DNA of 64,000 bases. Origin: Alisma plantago-aquatica (lineage: Eukaryota > Streptophyta > Magnoliopsida > Alismatales > Alismataceae). The stretch spans positions 883,706,335 through 883,770,334 of the forward strand of contig OY856410.1 in the NCBI GenBank assembly GCA_963693085.1. The letters run 5' to 3'. The notes below the pieces were generated by a model. The model saw nothing but the letters and a program-made list of their open reading frames with translations. It was not told the origin of the DNA and did not search any database. This document shows, in pieces, positions 12,331-23,390 of the stretch. The position numbers were made by a program, and so were the translations under genes. How positions within the stretch are numbered: position 1 is the stretch's first letter; the number at the start of each line of letters is the position of its first letter.

Positions 12331-13743
12331 TGAAAAACACTAGGGGGGGGGTGAATAGAGTTTTTAATTATTTTAGCAATTATTTAACTCAAACAACCAC
12401 AAATGAAGAATGGAAGAAGGAGACAGGTGTTTAGAGTGGTTCCAACTTTAGCAAATACTAAAGTTGTCAGTCCACTACCCGGTTGCTTACCCAACCGGGG
12501 TTTTGAAAGTATTAATTTTATTACCTTCACAAGGATTTACACAAAATACAATACTTTCTTTACACCCCTTGAACAGCCTTCACTTGAAGTAGATGCACCA
12601 ACTTGAGGTAGCCTTCTTGAAGTAACTCCAAGCTCCCCCTTGAAGTAGCCTTCCTCTCTAGAAGTAACCTCCCGTTGCACCAACCTTCTTGAAGTAGCTC
12701 AAGGTCCCCTTCTTCACCAAGAAGATCTTCAACCTCTCCAATCCACAGCCTCCAACCTAGGAGTAGCAAGGAGAGTACAAACAACAATAGAGAACAAGAA
12801 AGAAAATAGAAATTACAACTTATCCTTTTATAGCACAAGGCTTGATTTGCCTAGATCAAGCGTGTAGATCTCCTAACCAAAGTGTATGGAAATGTAATTG
12901 CAGTGGATAGGAGATGCTAGCCTATAGGACACAAATTTTGAGCTAAGAGAAGAAGTAGCCAATTGTCACTATGCTCAAATTGCTCACAAACAGGTTGCTC
13001 AAAGTATGCTCAAAGATTTCTCAAGTGTAACAAGTAAGTTTAGGTGTCCTAAGGCATGTCCTATTTATAGGAATGTCCTACAAGTGCTTAAGGACGTTCT
13101 AGACACCTTCTAGGGGTTTCTAAGTGCTTAACTAGCCGTTAGGTACAAGTTTGTTGCTTTAGCAATGGATAATTAATTAATTCTGCAGTTGCTGTCAGAG
13201 TCCATCTCGGTCGAGAAATGGTCGACCGAGACACCTACTCGGTCGAACTTTTGTCGACCGACAGGCTCTCTGAATCAAGTGTTTTGCAACGTTTATCTCC
13301 AACTGCCAACTACCTTGTCAGATGTGTCTAACGGCTACTTGGGTCTTTCTCGGTCGAGAAGATTGTCGACCAAAAGTGTCTCGGTCGAGGAGTTAGTCGA
13401 CCGAGATTGACCCTGTTTCAATTTTTCAATTAAAGCACTAAGTGTGTGTATGAGTGTGCATATGTGACACTTATTTGAAGGAGATGACCTATCTAAATGT
13501 GATGTTTAGCTAGGGAGAATCTAACGCTTGATTTACATGAAATCTAAGTACTTGTACATTATATATTTGTACAAGTTTTTACAAAGCGATTACATTTCAT
13601 AAATATGTAAGCATATGGATTTCCCTAATTGCTTTGTCATCCACCTTATTCCTGCAACACTCAAGTAGCACGTTAGATTAACAAGAATGAAATGTTTGTC
13701 ATTATCAAAACAAAGGGATTTACACATGTCCATTTAGCCAACA
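12331..13743 (-). repeat. LTR 2 (shared middle LTR) of the Gag-only copia array
   Basis: 1,413 bp, ends TGAAAAACAC and TAGCCAACA. It serves as 5' LTR of the left unit and 3' LTR of the right unit. It differs from LTR 1 by scattered single bases and by G-run length. No separate pair of LTRs or target-site duplication lies between the units, which is the mark of recombination rather than two adjacent insertions. Confidence 0.9.
13206..13406. repeat. CGGTCGA/TCGACCG inverted-repeat cluster, LTR 2
   Basis: Same four units as in LTR 1. The third has lost one arm match (TCGACCA instead of TCGACCG), a single base change. Confidence 0.85.
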
Positions 13744-15721
13744 ATCTTCCCCTTTTTAAAGATGACAAACATTTCCTAAATATAAAATAAGAAAGTATAA
13801 AACATGTGATTTTCATACCTGAAGATTACCTTTGTAAATTTCTTCTCTTGTTTATAAAATGTGTGCTTATTATTCCCCATGAATTATGGAACATGAAATG
13901 CAATCCTTTAAGGAATATAGCAACTTTCAATGTAAAGCCAAGAGTTCATGAAACTCATTGATTGAGTTTTGCACAAATACTAAGTTTTATATTTATTTCT
14001 CCCCCTTTGTCATTTCAAAAAGATTTCCATTTAAGAATAAATAGTCAATTTAGCCACAATTTTTAAATTTCAGGTTTTGCAAAAATGTCATCCCTTTTTA
14101 TTTATGACATATTTATTACTCCCCTTACTTTGTATGCTCTACTAGAGTAGTCTTATAATCCATATTCGAATGATGCCATAGAGGAATATCCAATAGAATC
14201 AGTAAAGATAACCATTTCATGTAAAAATAACTATTTCATTTCAAAGATCACCATTTTATTACAATCATGCAAGGATAACCATTTCATTACAATCATGCAA
14301 AGATAATCATTTCATTACAACTAATACAACGGTCACTCCAAATCTCACTGGAAAGACTTGAGTATTATATCAATATCAGGGTCTTTTCCAAGAAATGGCT
14401 CAGCTCCATAATATTGGACTAAAGTTTGCCACTCCAAAGCACCTGTCTTGGTTAAAGCATATGCTTCCAAGAAGGTAGGAACCTGATGTTATTTCTGTAT
14501 GAGGTCTGTCGGTCGAAAGAGATAGGCTGACCGAAATGTTTTCGGTCGAAGAATTCGTCGACCGACAGACTTACTGAGTATGAATTTTTAAGCTGATTTT
14601 TAATGCAAATGATAGACTAAATTTGTAGAGCATATATACTTTCTAATGTAGTAATATTGTGATTATTGTTACCAATATTTGGACAATTTTGTGATCATAA
14701 ATTAATTGTTCTTTTAATCACAATTTTTATATAGAAAATGATATTCAAATAAGTATTGTGTCAAACTTATTTTAGGTCGACTTTGACTACGACCATAGCG
14801 CCCCTTGGTCAAATTTTATTTCAACCAAGAGGCAAATTTGCAGATTTCCAAATTGAATACTCGTATATAATATCTGCATGTAATTTGATTAGATATCAAT
14901 TTGAAGTATTTTAAATAATACTCAATATGAAAACATTTTATCCTTGATTTTTCTTAGAATATAAGCTTTGCTGTATCAAATTTCACTTCTTCTTGTATCA
15001 ACATAATATTCTTAAGTAATATCTCGGTTCTTAAAAGATACCAGTTGAGAAATATTTATCTTATGTGTTGCAAGCATTAAAACAACATATAACCAACAAA
15101 TCATTTTGTTTGCCTATGTATCATCAAGGATGCAATAATCATTATTCAAACATCAACGTTTATCTATAGAAGGTTGAATAATGAAATTTTGAAAATATAT
15201 CCATGATGTAACGATAAAACATGAAATTTTAACATATGGTTTCTATGTGAATAAATCAAAGAATACTTGGAACGGACCATGTAGGTAGTAATTTTGACTT
15301 AAATATGATTCATGATTTTCAGTTTTAAACCATTTAGAGAATGAACCAAAATTAATCTCATATACGTTCTCAAAGATAATTTCCAGAATGTATACTTTGT
15401 TTTGCATGTACGAACAGTTATTAATAACAAGTAGATAGCAATTTGACCAATCGAAAATAGCAGATTTATTTCAGACTGGAAATCAGTAACTTGCTCGGTC
15501 GACTATTTCTCGACGGACTGTTCTCTCGGTTGACAGTTTCTCAACCGACAAGATTTCTGAAATGTTTTCTGAACTGTTAATTGCTTCCAAGTAAAACACA
15601 ATTATGCATGTTAGATGTTTAGATAGTTGAATTAATTTGATATCCCATTATGTTGAGTTGAGATAGACATAGAAATATACAACTTAGGTCCTTGGTCATA
15701 TCTCAACTTAATTCCGTTCAT
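13744..15721 (-). other. Polypurine tract and non-coding internal region, unit 2
   Basis: Near copy of 9392-11368, beginning with a slightly altered polypurine tract and lacking any pol domain. It carries the paired CGGTCGA-type inverted repeats at about 14510-14572 and 15494-15550; the second is decayed by C/G substitutions that break arm pairing. Confidence 0.7.
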
Positions 15722-16633
15722 TTAATTTGGAGGTTTTGGAACCCAAACTAGCTCAACATCCTTTTTCTTATAAGGACATGAAAAAGAATAATGACCAAGA
15801 CGCAAACAATAATGACAACATATAGAATCAACCTCATATCTCTTTCTATGATTTTTGTTTAGGTTGTTCTTGGGTATATTTGTATTTGTGCCTTTAGGTA
15901 CATACATAGATTGATGTGCTTGTGTCTTTTTCCAACTAGGTTTATGATAAGATTTTCCTTTAGGCTTGTAACCTAGTCCTCTCCTTCCAACTTGATGGTA
16001 TGGATCATTTAAGATTTGATCAAGAATCCCATTATTATTTAGACTACTAACTTTTTGTTGTAACTTAGCAATCTCATCCATTCTCTTCTTGATATCTAGC
16101 TTTGCTTGATCTAGATTAGATGATAATGAATTTCTTTCTTTTACGATAGTATCATAATCTAGATGTGAGCACAAAACAGGTTGTTTTTGAAGACCATTCA
16201 CTTGAGTCTGCAAATTAATCTTTTCTAGAGAAAGGAGATTACAATTTGCTTCTACAGATTTTAGCTTAATATCATGATCTTCAATAACCTTTTTGAGATC
16301 TTCATTTTCAGATGTAAGAGCAAGAAGCTTTGCATGTAACTCATCATTTGCTTTATTAGATTTCTTTAATTTCTTCTTGCACTCAATATATTTATTGTGT
16401 GTCTCTTCAAGAGAATCAACTAGCTCTTCTTTATATAAATCAAAAAGGCTTACCTCTTCTTCTTCTTCTTCACTTATTGTAGCAGTAAGACATTCTTTAT
16501 GTGTATCTTCCTTCTTTGACATCCACGGGCAACCAAGTGTTGCATGGCTTGTTCCTAAGCACCAACTGCAACTTGTTGAAGGTTGCCCCATACTTTTCCT
16601 TTGTTTGCGGTTGTAGACACCACCACCCTTCAT
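15722..16633 (-). CDS. Copia-type Gag fragment with two CCHC knuckles, unit 2
   Basis: 303 residues, fully open, differing from the unit 1 protein by about ten residues and one Glu fewer in the Glu run (a CTT-repeat contraction in the DNA). Both CCHC knuckles, the coiled-coil segment and the VWVPK end are kept. As in unit 1, the N-terminal UBN2 part and everything after Gag are absent. That both copies stay open while nearby Ty3 polyproteins are full of stops fits either recent duplication or constraint; the DNA alone does not decide. Confidence 0.85.
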   Translation of the reverse strand: MKGGGVYNRKQRKSMGQPSTSCSWCLGTSHATLGCPWMSKKEDTHKECLTATISEEEEEEVSLFDLYKEELVDSLEETHNKYIECKKKLKKSNKANDELHAKLLALTSENEDLKKVIEDHDIKLKSVEANCNLLSLEKINLQTQVNGLQKQPVLCSHLDYDTIVKERNSLSSNLDQAKLDIKKRMDEIAKLQQKVSSLNNNGILDQILNDPYHQVGRRGLGYKPKGKSYHKPSWKKTQAHQSMYVPKGTNTNIPKNNLNKNHRKRYEVDSICCHYCLRLGHYSFSCPYKKKDVELVWVPKPPN

Positions 16634-16666
16634 ACTTCAAGACTCGATTAGAGCTCCTTGAAGCCT

Positions 16667-16678
16667 ACTCTGATACCA
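16667..16678 (-). promoter_or_regulatory. Primer binding site, copia unit 2 (one base changed)
   Basis: Minus strand reads TGGTATCAGAGT, with the last base changed relative to unit 1, just inside the right LTR that starts at 16681. Confidence 0.85.
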
Positions 16679-16680
16679 AT

Positions 16681-18089
16681 TGAAAAACACTAGGGGGGGT
16701 GAATAGAGTTTTTAATTATTTTAGCAATTATTTAACTCAAACAACCACAAATGAAGAATGGAAGAAGGAGACAGGTGTTTAGAGTGGTTCCAACTTTAGC
16801 AAATACTAAAGTTGTCAGTCCACTACCCGGTTGCTTACCCAACCGGGGTTTTGAAAGTATTAATTTTATTACCTTCACAAGGATTTACACAAAATACAAT
16901 ACTTTGTTTACACCCCTTGAACAGCCTTCACTTGAAGTAGATGCACCAACTTGAGGTAGCCTTCTTGAAGTAACTCCAAGCTCCCCCTTGAAGTAGCCTT
17001 CCTCTCTAGAAGTAACCTCCCGTTGCACCAACCTTCTTGAAGTAGCTCAAGGTCCCCTTCTTCACCAAGAAGATCTTCAACCTCTCCAATCCGCAGCCTC
17101 CAACCTAGGAGTAGCAAGGAGAGTACAAACAACAATAGAGAACAAGAAAGAAAATAGAAATTACAACTTATCCTTTTGTAGCACAAGGCTTGATTTGCCT
17201 AGATCAAGCGTGTAGATCTCCTAACCAAAGTGTATGGAAATGTAATTGCAGTGGATAGGAGATGCTAGCCTATAGGACACGAATTTTGAGCTAAGAGAAG
17301 AAGTAGCCAATTGTCACTATGCTCAAATTGCTCACAAACAGGTTGCTCAAAGTATGCTCAAAGATTTCTCAAGTGTAACAAGTAAGTTTAGGTGTCCTAA
17401 GGCATGTCCTATTTATAGGAATGTCCTACAGGTGCTTAAGGACGTTCTAGACACCTTCTAGGGGTTTCTAAGTGCTTAACTAGCCGTTAGGTACAAGTTT
17501 GTTGCTTTAGCAACGACTAATTAATTAATTCTGCAGTTGCTGTCAGAGTCCATCTCGGTCGAGAAATGGTTGACTGAGACACCTACTCGGTCGAACTTTT
17601 GTCGACCGACAGGCTCTCTGAATCAAGTGTTTTGCAACGTTTATCTCCAACTGCCAACTACCTTGTCAGATGTGTCTAACGGCTACTTGGGTCTTTCTCG
17701 GTCGAGAAGATTGTCGACCGAAAGTGTCTCGGTCGAGGAGTTAGTCGACCGAGATTGACCCTGTTTCAATTTTTCAATTAAAGCACTAAGTGTGTGTATG
17801 AGTGTGCATATGTGACACTTATTTGAAGGAGATGACCTATCTAAATGTGATGTTTAGCTAGGAAGAATCTAACGCTTGATTTACATGAAATCTAAGTACT
17901 TGTACATTATATATTTGTACAAGTTTTTACAAAGCGATTACATTTCATAAATATGTAAGCATATGGATTTCCCTAATTGCTTTGTCATCCACCTTATTCC
18001 TACAACACTCAAGTAGCACGTTAGATTAACAAGAATGAAATGTTTTTCATTATCAAAACAAAGGGATTTACACGTCCATTTAGCCAACA
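16681..18089 (-). repeat. LTR 3 of the Gag-only copia array (5' LTR)
   Basis: 1,409 bp with TG/CA ends. Outer 5' LTR in element orientation. It has the shortest G-run of the three (TAGGGGGGGTG) and a small deletion near its end (CACGTCC against CACATGTCC in LTRs 1 and 2). Confidence 0.9.
17554..17754. repeat. CGGTCGA/TCGACCG inverted-repeat cluster, LTR 3
   Basis: Same four-unit cluster. In the first unit the right arm has become TTGACTGAG, so that stem is weakened here while intact in LTRs 1 and 2. Confidence 0.85.
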
Positions 18090-18505
18090 CTCCCTGACGT
18101 CAAGTCAGTATTATCGAATTGGAAACTCGGTAGCATTGAGTTTTCTCGAATCATGCTTGGATTTACTAATGTTGTTTTGATACCACCGACTTTGGTTATA
18201 GGTAGCACTGACTCTTGGTGAGTTTTGGGTTCATCACTAATGTCAAGTCAGCACCATCGATTGTTAGCAGGTCAGTAGAACCCAGTCTGTTGAATATCCT
18301 TGTACCAGAAAATGCACAAAAATAACATAAGCACTTGGGATGCATAAAATACTACATAAAATAGTTAAAATCATATAATTTGATGCATTCAATAGAAACA
18401 GACCATCTATGTCATTCCATGCATAATAAATCAAATAAATGACTAATATACACATGAAATCAAGGACAATTGTGCCTGTAATAATGACTAAAAATACATG
18501 CATCA
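18090..18505 (-). repeat. Right part of a Tat-like Ty3 LTR (3' LTR start)
   Basis: On the minus strand an LTR would start TGATGCATG at 18505, right after a polypurine tract. The first 200 bp after the copia array repeat degenerate words (GGTAGCATTGAG, ACCACCGACT, GGTAGCACTGACT, CAGCACCATCGA) that also occur left of the array, suggesting one LTR split by it. Confidence 0.5.
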
Positions 18506-18545
18506 AACTCCCCTAAGCTTAAATGTTGCTCGTCCTCGAGTAACA
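18506..18545 (-). promoter_or_regulatory. Polypurine tract and GAGGACGAGCAA motif of a Tat-like Ty3 element
   Basis: Minus strand reads TTACTCGAGGACGAGCAAC, then AAGCTTAGGGGAGTT and the LTR start. A CGAGGACGAGCAA word followed by a purine-rich AAGTTTGGGGG-type tract is, from memory, a hallmark of the 3' end of Tat/Ogre-type plant Ty3 elements. Confidence 0.55.
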
Positions 18546-20000
18546 CTCTCTCAGATCTGTTTGACAAAAGTCAACAAAAGGACATAACACATACATTCCT
18601 TTCTTAATCATATCCACCTATCGAACCCTAAACCGGCCTTCACTGACCACTGAACTGATAACTACTCTAAAGTGACAAAAAACTTCCATAAAAGATGTCC
18701 ACCTTTTAGTCAATGACAATATCAAGAAAGTAGTTAACCTCATAATTACTTATACATTCACTTCGTGTATTGTGTGATTCCCTACACTAATTTGCTCTTT
18801 CCTAACTACCAACTACTTGGAAGCAGATATGTATATAAGCATGAATGAGGAGATAAATCATAATAGTGGCCTACCAATAAGAACAATTAATGATTCAAGA
18901 TGGGTGGCTAATAAAAAATCATAAGTATATCCAACCTATTTATGCATATATAATAATGAACCTATATTGATGAAAAGAATGCCATGCATGAATCCTAATG
19001 CCTAATATTTTTCCTTTTTATGAAATGATGCATGTATGAACGAGTTGATATTGTTTGACAACTCAAAAGAATGCACATGTGGATTAAATCATCACAAAAA
19101 CAAACATGCAGGATATACTTTCTCCTTGTTTCTTTTCAACAATTTTCTTCTTCTTTTTTTCTTCAACAAGACTAATTTTTATGCTTCTTGCTTTCATGAT
19201 TTTTTTTATTTTTCTTCTATTTCTTTGGAGGTATATCCCTGCACTTTAGCTTCATAACTTGAAATTAAAATCTACATGTTTATAAAAATATGCATGCAAT
19301 GTTGAAATGTATGCAACTACATGAACTGTGTTATGCAAGCTAAGATGGTATGCACTAAAATCATTAATGCATACAAATGCAATGTTTTTCTTTCTTTTTC
19401 AAATGCAAGCAAACTAGCTATTAGGTTCCTTTCGATTCATGTAACACTATCAAAGAAAATAACTTGGATTACTCATGAATCTTGAGGTGGTGAGTAAAAA
19501 ATGAATGGAAAACAAATGGAATCACACAACTAAGAGACAATGCCTTTCATTATATTATGATATGTCCCTCTTAATTGACCTGTGTTCAGGGTGATCTAAA
19601 GGTTTATTTCTTGTATTTTCATTAAAGATCTCATTATGGTTTGGTCAGTTTAGGCTCAAAATCTTCATCATTCACATTCCCGAGTTGATTTAGACTTTCA
19701 TTTATGTCGAAAGTCCTAATGCTGACTAGTTCAAACACTTCCTCAAGTGGTGTTACATAAAGATTTTGCAGTTTAAGCTTTTAAGGATAAGACCTTTTTC
19801 ATGCAACAACACAAAGTGTACAATCTAATCGAAAACAAAACCATGCATTTACTACTCCAAAATAACACTAGATAGATGTGGATCCTACACTTACATATCT
19901 AAAAATTAAACAAACAACATAAAATAAAAATTAAAATAAAAACAAAGATAGAATGCTGTTCCAACACCCCCTAATCTTGAATATGACTATGTGTGCATAG
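18546..20000 (-). other. Non-coding 3' internal region of the Tat-like element
   Basis: AT-rich, with T-runs and many CATGCATG-like words around 19270-19400. No pol domain is readable. A second CACCCCCTAATCTTGAATAT block at about 19965-19985, just after the relic coding end, may be another purine-rich tract on the minus strand. Confidence 0.45.
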
Positions 20001-20637
20001 TCAATACTCACACCCAAGAGGTGGAACAGAGGTACCAAAGCTCAGAATGGTGGAGGTGGCATGTTGGGGTCGTGTGGAGGGAACATCCCCTAGAATGAGA
20101 GGTCCCGTAGGCGGCATTGGCAGCGACTGTGGGTACTCCCCAAAGTATCCGTGATTCTAGTAGTAGTCGAAGAAGGGCTACTGGTACTTCTCCATCTGCT
20201 GTAGGTGCATGTGAGTATTCTCTTAGTTGGCCAAGAGAAGGCATTCATTCTCATAAATCGCCTACTAGTTCTAGTACAACCTTCCTTGAATGTCCTGCAC
20301 ATCAGCCAACATCGCCTGATGGTGCTGCTATCCAGTCTGGATCTCCTGCAGCATGGTATACATACCTGCCATGTTGTACAGGTCTTACTCCTCCTGGGAA
20401 TGGGGTGGGGCATAGGAAGTCTGGGAAGCATAGGTATACATACCTGCCATGTTGTACAGGTCTTACTCCTCCTGGGAATGGGGTGGGGCATAGGAAGTCT
20501 GGGAAGCATAGGTATACATACCTGCAGCATGGTATACATACCTGCCATGTTGTACAGGTCTTACTCCTCCTGGGAATGGGGTGGGGCATAGGAAGTCTGG
20601 GAAGCATAGGTGGGCTCTACCTCCTCAACATCATCAA
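20001..20637 (-). pseudogene. Decayed Gln/Pro/Tyr-rich C-terminal ORF of the Tat-like element
   Basis: One minus frame runs from 20637 to a stop at 20001-20003. It reads blocks such as TYASQTSYAPPHSQEE, DLYNMAGMYTMLQEI, HHQAMLADVQDIQGRLY and HGYFGEYPQSLPMPP, broken by several TAG/TAA codons. This composition resembles the poorly conserved Gln-rich C-terminal ends of Tat/Athila proteins, but no named domain is visible and the assignment is weak. The frame is cut at its upstream side by LTR H at 20638. Plus-strand frames here are mirrors of the repeat. Confidence 0.35.
20355..20608. repeat. 78-bp tandem repeat, three copies
   Basis: Copies at 20355-20432, 20433-20510 and 20531-20608, nearly identical, with a 20-bp partial copy between the second and third. 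78 bp is 26 codons, so the expansion kept the reading frame of the relic ORF. The near-identity indicates recent amplification of an otherwise degraded sequence. Confidence 0.9.
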
Positions 20638-20942
20638 TGTGATACAACGTTCGAACAAAACGTTAATAACTAAGAAAAAGCGATCATTAATAGCGGATTA
20701 CTGAAAATCACTAAAAATTAAAACCGTTTACAAAGAGATCCATTTCCAGGAAACTCTTATAACAAGAACCAAAATATTATATATACATTCTGGTCCACAA
20801 AGTACATACCATGTAACTTCTCTTCTCGATGATTACAAGCATCAACTGCTCTGTTAAAACTATACACAGGCAACATAAGAAACTCGAGGCATCAAGCCAA
20901 AATCTCAGATCGATTCATTAAAAGTACTAACTACCAACTGTG

Positions 20943-21131
20943 AGGACCTGAGAGTACAGAGACGACACATCGGACTCTCTATACAAAATATGACAGCCAG
21001 TGCCTCCACCTTGAATATCACTGTTATCCCTGTTGCTGCTGTCCTTCCCCTGTTGTAGGGTTTCTACCTCCTCGTCCTCATCCACCTAAAAAGGTTGGAT
21101 CCCACGAGAGTGAGACAATTGAAAATTGTCC
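20943..21131 (-). promoter_or_regulatory. Conserved LTR blocks (R/U5-like and hairpin), LTR H
   Basis: Contains AGGACCTGAGAGTACA (20943-20958), CCACCTAAAAAGGTT (21082-21096) and a hairpin GACAATT...AATTGTC (21114-21130) followed by TATATAATTCTC. The same order and spacing recurs in LTRs A, B, C, E and F, so this is probably the core promoter/R region. The transcription start is not established. Confidence 0.55.
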
Positions 21132-22455
21132 CAGCGAGATATATAATTCTCCGTCAGAAACATTATTATTGCAGATAAACAATAATAAATTGAACAGAGG
21201 AATCTTTATTAAATAGCAAGATTTAATCATTATTAAGCAGAATAGAGAAATATCATCTTTTAAGGCATTACAACTACAAATGATAAAGCAATAAATCATC
21301 TATTCAGTTTAATAAGGAATATGAAGAACATGTATAATATCTATCCATTTAGGATAGAATAAGCATTGTAACATCAACCAATGATTTCTGTATTTCATTC
21401 TTAAGCAAATACACTACATGGCTGATTACATTTTATAATCATACTTATACCCTAAGGAGATGAAGTATACCGTTCATACTCCAACCGACCATGATTACGT
21501 AAAGCATCAGTTCCATACATAGGTCAATGGAAGAGCTAGACTCCATCACCTCATCTGTCTCGTTCAGTATGAGACCATATGCAGGACATCGAGTGTTACT
21601 GCTAAATAGCTTTTCAGGGTATACTGGCAACTTTGCTATAGAGTTATAGCCCATAGCATATACTCTTTTCAGGATATGGCCCATAGCCAATGCCTAGTAT
21701 TGTGGAGTTATGGCCCATAGCCATACTCTTATTGGGATATGGTCCATAACCATTCCTGTACATAGGATATGGCCCACAGTCATTCCTATGAGGCGTAAGG
21801 ATATATATATTCTCCTATTACCCCCACATATTCAAAAATATGCATTCCAAGAATTCCCATAGGAAAACCTGTTTCACCATCACCAACTACTGACGATGAC
21901 GGATCTATGGCCAGGGCTCCACATAATAATATTCTACTTGATTAGTTAAGTACATTACCATATTCTTTTAGCATCAATCAAGATTTCAAATAGGAATTAT
22001 TATAAAAAATTATACAAAGAAACATGTAATGCTTTTATCAAGTGCTTGTCAAATCTTTATTGAATATGGGGATCTCAATCCTTGATCTCATTACTGGGAA
22101 TTCACATCCCTCTCCAACACCATCATCATGTTTGCTGGATCTGGGTATTCAAACCCTTAATTTATCATTAAACAAGGTTACCACTTATTAGGTAACTAAT
22201 ACCTCCAGTTCATTTGACCAAGGTATTCATGATACTTGTTTACACAAGCATCTCACATAGCTCACTAGGCATATTCAACTTCTTGTCACCTCTCACTAGG
22301 CAACAATTAAAATAATGGCTCACAAGGCCCATTAACATCATAGATCATACCTAGTTATGTTCATCACCTCATGATACCTGCATGGTTAGTATGCTTGATA
22401 ACAACCATATCAATTACATATCAACAATATGCAATACAAAGATAACATCACTATT

Positions 22456-22830
22456 CCCTCATTAGGGTTAGGGTTTCCCATCTTTATCAATTAGGGTTTC
22501 ACATAACCTCACCCTATATTAGGGTTCCACTTAACATCACCCTATGTTAGGGTTTCACATAACATCATTGCATTAGGGTTTCACATGGCATCACCCTAGA
22601 TTAGGGTATCCCACATCATTATCTTGAATTAATGTTCCTTCTAACTTTTCCCCAAATTAGGGTTTCATGTAAGTTTACCCAAATTTAGGGTTTCATGAAG
22701 CATCCTCTTAAATTAGGGTTTTTCATTATATTACCCTAAGTTGGGATTTCTCATATCATCACCCTAGATTAGGGTTATACCATTACCCTAGATTAGGGTT
22801 TCACCTAGCATTGCCCTAAATTAGGATCAA
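22456..22830. repeat. Telomere-like ATTAGGGTTTCAC minisatellite inside LTR H
   Basis: About a dozen variants of ATTAGGGTTTCA and the reverse ACCCTA are spaced roughly 27-31 bp apart. It is not a pure TTTAGGG array: each telomere-like heptamer sits in a longer unit that also carries CACATNNCATCACCCTA. Confidence 0.75.
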
Positions 22831-22832
22831 CC

Positions 22833-22837
22833 TTCTC
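22833..22837. repeat. Target-site duplication of element A, left copy
   Basis: TTCTC, identical to 36015-36019 on the other side of element A. Confidence 0.9.
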
Positions 22838-23181
22838 TGTGGCAACACATCCCACTATCACACAGACAATGAGGTGTTACGCAAAAACGTGCACAAATCA
22901 CCATAACCACAGATTACCAAAAACACGGGTTAATTAAAACCGATTGTGGAAAGCAGGTAAACTGAGAAAACTATTACATTTAAGTCCACATCCTACAAGG
23001 AAACAGGTTATACAAACATTTACAGCCTTGATACGTGTCCACAGCTTAGAGGAACAACTGTCTAACCATCCCGTGAGTTCATCACCTATTTATATGTACA
23101 TAAAGGCCCACATCCGGCCTGCAGCAGGATATAGAAAACATCAACAACTATACATCGTGAAGCAATGTCAAACGCTCCCCA

Positions 23182-23390
23182 AGGACCTGAGAGTACAAGG
23201 ATGACTCTAGACTCTACTACAAAACATCCAAAACAGTAGCATATCCGTCGATTGCCTTCTACTGCTCGTCTTGCCGCTCAGTCGCAACTCCACGACCACC
23301 ACCACGTCTAGCTCGACCACCTAAAAAGGTTATAAACCAGCGGGCTGAGACACACAGTCCCAGCAAGAAACATAACTCCCCGCTGAAACT
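23182..23390 (-). promoter_or_regulatory. Conserved LTR blocks, element A 3' LTR
   Basis: AGGACCTGAGAGTACA at 23182-23197, then CCACCTAAAAAGGTTATA and AGTCCCAGCAAGAAACATAA up to about 23380. Same order as in H, E and F, but the GACAATT hairpin is replaced by GACACACAGTCCC. Confidence 0.5.

Larger units (their letters stand above)
7978..18089 (-). mobile_element. Three-LTR tandem array of a copia-derived, Gag-only retrotransposon
   Basis: The layout is LTR (7978-9391), internal (9392-12330), LTR (12331-13743), internal (13744-16680), LTR (16681-18089), all on the minus strand. All LTRs begin TG and end CA. tRNA-Met-type primer sites lie just inside the middle and right LTRs, and polypurine tracts just inside the left and middle ones. 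Each internal region is about 2.94 kb with one open gag-derived frame and no protease, integrase, RT or RNase H. Five bases flanking the array are CTTCC (left) and CTCCC (right), a 4/5 target-site match. This suggests one insertion later expanded by unequal LTR recombination. The type resembles TR-GAG non-autonomous elements. Confidence 0.9.
20638..22837 (-). repeat. Ty3 LTR H, first piece
   Basis: Begins TGTGATACAACG in the Tat-like relic and runs to the insertion point of element A. Orientation is minus: the promoter/R-like blocks (20943-21131) lie near this end in the same order as in the other families' LTRs. It holds repeated GGATATGGCCCATAGCC-type words (21620-21790), a block shared with other LTRs (21868-21917) and a telomere-like cluster (22456-22830). 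No primer site is seen because this edge is the 3' end of a minus-strand 3' LTR, or of a solo LTR. Confidence 0.75.

Noticed and set aside
8001..18089. Satellite DNA with a 4.35-kb unit
   Set aside because: The period equals LTR plus internal region, with TG/CA ends, primer sites and polypurine tracts, so it is a retrotransposon array rather than a satellite.
20117..20704. Long plus- and minus-strand open frames over 20.1-20.7 kb
   Set aside because: They arise from the 78-bp repeat, which keeps several frames open. Only the broken minus frame ending at 20001 has transposon-like composition.
22456..22830. Interstitial telomere
   Set aside because: Heptamers are spaced in a ~29-bp degenerate unit inside an LTR, not in a continuous TTTAGGG run, so a chromosome-fusion remnant is unlikely.
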